A DNA stretch of 64,000 nt from Glossina fuscipes (lineage: Eukaryota > Arthropoda > Insecta > Diptera > Glossinidae), in NCBI RefSeq assembly GCF_014805625.2, contig NW_023998422.1, positions 11,120,136-11,184,135 on the forward strand. Direction: 5' to 3'. Both the position numbers and the translations under genes were made by a program. Under the pieces are notes generated by a model that worked only from the letters and a program-made list of their open reading frames with translations, searched no databases and had not been told where the DNA came from. This document shows, in pieces, positions 58,580 through 64,000 of the stretch (within the stretch, counting starts at the first letter, position 1; each line of letters starts with the position of its first letter).

Positions 58580-58780
58580 ATGCGTTTGTTTTATTTAATT
58601 TTTTTAATATTTTATGTTGGCTCTCTCTCTATTTATATGTTGGCTTTTTTAATTGAATCTTTAGAGATTGATGATAGCTCTAAAGTGTTCGACAAATTCT
58701 TAAGGCGAAGAGGATATACCTATGGCACGCGCGAAAATTGGGACTGGCGCGAGCGGCGAAGACTACGACTGATCAACTAA
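58580..58780 (+). CDS. Possible 66-aa small membrane or secreted peptide
   Basis: ATG-initiated ORF. Residues 2-27 are strongly hydrophobic (RLFYLIFLIFYVGSLSIYML), as a signal peptide or single membrane anchor. The rest is charged and free of low complexity: ESLEIDDSSKVFDKFLRRRG, then YTYGTRENWDWRERRRLRLI. Its base composition is less AT-rich than the flanks. I do not recognise it. Two basic clusters (RRR and RERRR) flank a 12-residue segment, which would suit a propeptide, but a membrane microprotein or a chance ORF is equally possible. Confidence 0.35.
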   Translation: MRLFYLIFLIFYVGSLSIYMLAFLIESLEIDDSSKVFDKFLRRRGYTYGTRENWDWRERRRLRLIN

Positions 58781-59829
58781 TAGGAGACGGACGCAACAAA
58801 TGTTAGAGAAACTTGTTTACGCGGTAAACGCAATATTTTTTCTTATCTGTTGCCGTATCATAGCAGTGTTACCAGTTCAAATTCTTCATTTCGCTATATG
58901 TGCAAAAAAGATGAATAGGCGATTGGAGAATTAAATGCTTTACAATACATTTCCTTTCGTAAAATTTAGCTAAATTCGCATTTTTTTGCAGAGATTAGAT
59001 TTACTTGTAGCATCGATGCTGGCGAGAAAAATTTTTTTTTTTTTATATTTAGATTTACGCGCAGCTTCTTCCATTTACTTTTGTACTACGATAACCATCA
59101 AGCCGACTGGAAAATTTTGGTGTTCATGGGACAAAGGAAATTGTAACATCACCGTAATAAAACTGACATTTATTTGGAAATCGATTGTTTTATTAAAATA
59201 TTTTACGAGTTTTATAATTTCATGTACGTATATTATTTACTATTTTATAATATTAACCATATTCCAGAGGTCAAGAATTTTAAGTCTATGTATTTATATA
59301 TATATCGATTGTGTATTACCGCTAAATTATTATTATATAGTCGTACATTTCACATTTAATTGAAAAACAAAAAGGAAAAATAAGTAACAAGGAATTTATA
59401 TTAAAATTTTTTTTTTTTTTTTTTTTTAAATTTGAATAAAATTTTTTTAACATATTTAAGGAGAAAGAAAAGACAGATTAAAATTAAAAGTATAATCGTA
59501 GTGGATGAACTGAATATAAAAATTTTCTCCAACAAGCACATTCTTGCGAGACTTTCATTCCAATTTTCTTTCGAATCGTGCTCTAGCTTAAGTAATTAAT
59601 TAAAAAAAAAAAACAAAGTAAAATAAAAAAACATTTTAAGTTTACTGTGAAAATTGAACATGAGGACAAAAAGGTGTAGGTGTATGAAGATTTATTTCTG
59701 AGTGTGTGTGTATGTGTGTTTGTGTGTCTACATGTAATCCTAGTGAAGCAGTAATAACGAAACGAGAAACTAAAATTATATATACGTGGATAGTTCTTTT
59801 TTCTATATATATGTTTATGAATTGAGTTT
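58781..59829. other. Spacer containing the presumed PPM1G 3' UTR
   Basis: No gene is recognised. A poly-T run (59409-59427) and a TTTATT (59691-59696), which on the minus strand reads as a poly(A) signal, suit the 3' end of the PPM1G transcript. Confidence 0.5.
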
Positions 59830-60670
59830 TTACGTCGAGCTTGCATTTGAAACTGCTTGCGCTTCATTCACACTGATATCCTCTATTTCATTCTCTTTTT
59901 TATCTTCTAACGACGAAGAAGCAGAAGAAGATGAGCAGTTGGAATTGGTGGTAACATCTGATACGTTAGAAGAAGACTGTCGGTCTTTATTGCTGGCGGC
60001 GGTGGTATCAATATCGTCGTTATCATCAGTCTTCATACGTTTGCTTTCCGCTTCGCAGCAGTCGTCATTGCTGGTGGTCAGTGCTATTGCTCGTTTTTGA
60101 ACTTTTTTTGCTGTAGACTCGGCTTCCGATTGTTTTTGTTGTTGCTGCTGCTGCTGCTGTTGACGAGCTTGTAAAACATCTTCAGTTTCATTCGCATTAA
60201 TTTTAGTGGGCAGTTCCAATAGAGCCGGTTTAAAACGCACGATAACTGCCGTCATATTATCGCAGCCAGTTCCATCGCCCATGGTATTTGGGGCCAAACA
60301 AGCATCAAATAGTTCTTCGCATATTTGCGAAATCTTTTTGTTTTTATCCTTAATACGCAAGCGCACGAAATTTACAACTTCCTCACTAGACATGAAATTC
60401 CAAATGCCATCGCAAGCCAAAACCATAAACTCATCTTCGGGCGTTACGATTAATTTCTTGACATCAGGCAAAGCCGAAATCATTTGCTCTTCAGCGGGCA
60501 AGTTAGCATTCTAAAAATTAACAAAAAACAAAAGATTAATGGTTTTAAAATACATTTCTCGTAATTAAGAGTGAAACTAATTCCATCTTTGATCGCCTGC
60601 CATTTAATACCACTCGAATTAACCGTAATTTTCTAATTGTATAAAAACATCCATATAAATAAATAAATAA

Positions 60671-60705
<35 letters not shown>

Positions 60706-63643
60706 CGTATAAACATGTGCAAATGCAATGCACTTATCAACACGTGATATAAAATCTTGTTGTTTTGCTTTGTTAGGAAGGGTCCACTGTGCAGAGACAG
60801 AATTCAATTAATCAATTTTACGAGACTATGCTGCGAATATTGTAAATTTTCTTGTTCTTACCATTTTATAGCCATGATCTCCTATTGCACGTGATAGATT
60901 AAGGCCTCCATTAACACGACCATCGATGGTAACGGTACCACCAGCCTTCATAATGCGTGCTGATTCTTCGTCATCTTCTGGCTTATGATCCAAACTCATT
61001 TCGATTGCTTTGCCGTTACGACAGACTACACAACGGGAGTCACCGGCATTGGCTACATATAAATCGCGTCCAACTAACAAGCTTACTACTGCAGTGCAGC
61101 CGCTATCTTTGCCCGGTTCTTCGATCATATTGGCGCAAAAATTCTCATTAGCCAAAAAGGTTTCTTCATCTTCATCTTCGCCCGATTCTTCTTCTTCATC
61201 ATAACCAGCATCTTCAGAATCTTCCGTATCATTTTCACCTAAATCTTCTTCATCATTTTCGTCATCAGACGAGTATTCCATAGCTTGGCGAGCTGTTCAA
61301 TTAATGAGCAATTTTGAGTACATAATAAGGAAGTTATATGAAAAATAAGTAGAAATACATAGAGGGCGCGGCCCAACGTTAAAAATCACGGATTGCCCTA
61401 CCGTTATCCATATACCGCCTTTTTAAAATAAAGCGTTCGAAAATGGCTGCAAAAGTGCTGCGATTTGAACCATTTTTAGACCGAAGACGGAAGCTTCGGT
61501 AAACAATACGATTGTACCATAAGTGGTGTAGAGCATAAAAAGATTAGGTGCATAAATTTTTATATCTACTATAAATATACACTTTGGATCATCTTATGAA
61601 GTCTTCAGACTTGGCCGTCTCTCTGCTTTATTAGTAGCTATCGGCACATTACAAAAATATTGGGGAAAAATTTATTTGTTCTCTTATTTGACACCAACGG
61701 GTCCTATTTAAAAACGATCTGAAAATACCGTTAGCCTAGAATTATGAAAAAATTGATATTCCATAGAAAATATTCACGCGAAACTTATGTATCAGTATTT
61801 GTTAAAAAATCGCAAGAGGATTGATGGATCCATAATTACCAAATAATTTGTATTGAATTGATTAACATACATGCATACCAATATACATCTACGTTGTATT
61901 CTTAAAACTTCACACCTCTCATCTTTTTTTTAACAATTATATGCGCATTGTTGCCAATTTTATCTTTTTTTTTTTTGTGTAAAAGTTTTTGAACAAATTA
62001 ATTAAAATTATGTAGATCTGGGGTGTAGGCAACAATGTGCGTTAAAGGGTTAAGGCAGTGAATAGTAATTCTCCCTTTTTATTACACCGATCGATTCAGA
62101 ATCATTCTAAGCTTATCTCTCCGTCTTGTTTCCTTGTGTTCAATGTAAAGTTAGCAATTATTCGCTTGCCCTGTAAAGTCTTATTTGCAAGAGTTGTTAT
62201 ATGAGTACTTGTATTAAACGAAATAGCGTAGGGTATTTAACGATAGGCCCTGCCTCACTATAGTTTTTTTACTCGTGTAATATCAAAGATTAAATAGAAA
62301 CCACCTTATTAGGTGTCGAACATCAGACTGACAGGGATCCAAATCAGGTATGAGACTTTCATTTTTCAATGTAATTAAAATCTAATTATTAGTTTAATAA
62401 TCACCATCAAAATCAGCATCTTCTTCCTCAGAAGAATCCACAGGTATCACCTTTTTCTTCTCTTTCACTTCTTTGCTAGTTGAGGTAATGGCTGTATCGT
62501 TAGCCTCACTCTTTTCAATTGATACTTCCTTGTCATCCCCATCGGTAATGTTACCATTTTGTTTAGGTTCACAGTCTGCTTCATTAGAAATGGCCCTATC
62601 ATTCGCTCCCTTTTCCGATCTTGTCGTGGGCTTATCGTTTTCGTCAGCCTTAGTTTCTGAAGAGGAAACGCTCCCATTCTGCTCGCTCTCCTTAACTCTT
62701 GTTTTCAACGTAACGCTACCGTTGGCGACTTTATCTTTCACTGACGATTGAGGCGATGTCGTTTTAGCTTCAGCCTCGGCACTGTTGCTATTGCTCGAAT
62801 CGTTTTCCATGCCAAACTTGGTAGAACTGGGACCTGGTACTTAAAAAAAAAAAAGGGGGTAATATACTCATTTTTACGGAATTTAAAGTCGTTTCTTAGT
62901 TACCTTCTGTCTGTTCGGCTGCCAAAGCCGCTTTTGACGTAGAAGAGCCTTCAGGTTTGGAATCTGGATCTAAAACGGCTTTATTTGCAGCATCAGCTAT
63001 AATAGCAGCTGCTCTACGACCTCTTAAATACGGTGATTGTGGTTTTGGTGAAGAGTTCTCCTTTAATTTCTTTAAAACCGGCATTGAAGGATGACCTTTA
63101 TACTTTTTCATAACCTCATCCAAAGGTAAATTACCCTCTTCATGCAGTTCAGCCAAATCCTCATCGTCATCGTCTTCCTTGGTATCACTGTCTTCATTGT
63201 GCCCAAAGTTCTTCTCTCCCGCTATAATTTTTAGTAATTCGATAACTTCAGAATCCAATAAAGTTTTATCAAAACCCAAAAATGCATCTTTAAGAGCTTG
63301 TTCGAAAGCGCCCTCTTGATAGGTGGCTAAAGTTTTCAAAAAGGCGGGAAATTTATCAGAGCAATAAGTGGAAACTTCGGCGCCGCCATGCCCATCATAC
63401 ACAGCAAAAAACGAGGCATTTGTATCATAAGTTAAAATTGAATTGTGAGCGTCCTATAAAGCATAAAATTTATTAGTTTTATTTTGTATTAATTGGTATT
63501 GGGCGATCGCTTTTCAAAATACACTTATTCACCTCTTGGCTATTGCGCCAACCTTGCATAGAACAAGCTCCCACCATCAGATAATCATTAGATTCATCTG
63601 TGGATTCTTTTTCTGTCTTCGGTTGCGAGAGATAGGCTCCCAT
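59830..63643 (-). CDS. PPM1G: PP2C-family Ser/Thr phosphatase, PPM1G type
   Basis: Metal-dependent nuclear phosphatase. Mammalian PPM1G acts on splicing and chromatin proteins. The minus-strand exons are 63643-63533, 63453-62904, 62839-62405, 61292-60862 and 60510-59830, giving 735 aa. The start is MGAYLSQP, identical to the vertebrate N-terminus and a myristoylation-type Gly2; an upstream in-frame ATG at 63673 is less likely. PP2C motifs are RNSQEDAH (34-40), VYDGHGG (55-61), ANAGDSR (446-452), [24 protein letters not shown] (541-547) and [10 protein letters not shown] (587-596). The acidic insert typical of PPM1G splits the catalytic domain (about residues 85-420). The C-terminal tail has a ten-Gln run and a basic, NLS-like stretch. 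All joins keep phase (0, 1, 1, 0). Confidence 0.93.
60137..60165 (-). repeat. CAG/CAA repeat encoding polyglutamine in PPM1G
   Basis: Mixed CAA/CAG codons give ten consecutive Gln in the C-terminal tail, outside the catalytic domain. A length polymorphism is likely. Confidence 0.85.
60674..60706. repeat. TA microsatellite in PPM1G intron
   Basis: (TA)n with short interruptions, next to three aaat units, inside the 351-bp intron between the last two coding exons. Confidence 0.85.
61366..61542 (-). repeat. Internally deleted GGAC repeat copy in PPM1G intron
   Basis: Begins gcggcccaacgttaaaaatc and contains tgcgatttgaaccattttta, then jumps to accataagtggtgtagagca. The GGAC core is missing, so it is an internal deletion of the family. 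Confidence 0.55.
62070..62285 (+). repeat. GTCC repeat copy in PPM1G intron
   Basis: Contains ccgatcgattcagaatcatt, ctaagcttatctctccgtct and the end gcgtagggtatttaacgata then ggccctgcctcactatag. With the 61.4-kb copy it forms an inverted pair within one intron. Confidence 0.6.
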
Positions 63644-64000
63644 TTTGTTTAAGAATTTTAGAAAATAACTCAAGTCTGGCTCGATATTGCTTTATTTCGA
63701 TATATATGAGACCGGTTAAAAATCGATTATAAAACTTCAATACTGCATGCAACGGACAATTGCTGTTATTATGGCTAATAATGCAAAACTGTTGTACTTT
63801 TTCCTTTACTTATTTATTTATTTATTTTTAATTACTTAAAGAAAGCAAAATGCTAAGCACTTTGAATTTCTTTAATTTCACGTGGTTTTAGTTAATATTT
63901 AGTTTTAAATGTTTTTTCGTGCTGCTGCTTGTTGTTGTGTGCAAATATGCAGAAAAGCAATGCTATAGTGTTTTGAAATCACTTTGTGTTACAAATGTAT

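Larger units (their letters stand above)
61293..62404 (-). other. PPM1G: PPM1G intron 3 (1.1 kb)
   Basis: Minus-strand donor gat g|gtgatt and acceptor aattgaacag. It contains two GTCC/GGAC repeat copies in opposite orientation, able to form a hairpin in the pre-mRNA. Confidence 0.75.

Overview
The window is AT-rich nuclear DNA from a higher fly (Diptera, probably schizophoran). The evidence is fly-like laccase-2, BACURD and PPM1G proteins, GT-AG introns ranging from about 50 bp to more than 13 kb, and introns full of decayed interspersed repeats and CT/GA/TA microsatellites. I cannot name the species. No prokaryotic features, CRISPR array or intact transposon were seen.

Left three quarters (1-47.5 kb, + strand): one gene, laccase 2 (multicopper oxidase 2, Drosophila straw), the phenoloxidase that tans and pigments cuticle. 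The signal-peptide exon was not found and presumably lies left of the window. Four shared exons (13487-13952, 22533-22817, 22891-23366, 33099-33283) are followed by alternative 3' cassettes. Cassette A has four exons (34239-39588), cassette B has two (43747-44844) and cassette C is a single exon (46779-47365). A, B and C each carry the last two copper-binding motifs and a stop codon, so the choice of cassette replaces the C-terminal copper domain. C lacks its own copy of the 196-nt lead exon and must borrow that of A or B. The huge introns hold about 18 copies or fragments of a GTCC/GGAC-rich repeat family, a tRNA-like SINE family, a tiny Tc1-like hairpin element, a non-LTR retrotransposon remnant and a degenerate minisatellite.

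Right quarter (47.6-64 kb): a compact gene cluster. INO80B (chromatin remodelling, +, with a 16-nt first coding exon) converges on IFT20 (ciliary transport, -) with 26 bp between stop codons. Next come a BACURD-type BTB/KCTD ubiquitin adaptor (-), an unassigned membrane-protein-like terminal exon (-), an intronless PHF7/G2E3-like multi-PHD gene (-), a possible 66-aa small ORF (+), and a five-exon PPM1G-type PP2C phosphatase (-) whose start lies near the right edge.

These neighbours do not form one pathway. The most interesting material is the laccase-2 architecture. The exon at 13487-13952 looks like the counterpart of the exon that forms the well-known Drosophila laccase2 circular RNA, and here it is flanked by complementary repeats. 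Downstream there is a three-way alternative terminal cassette. All exon joins were derived by hand from reading-frame phase and splice consensus.
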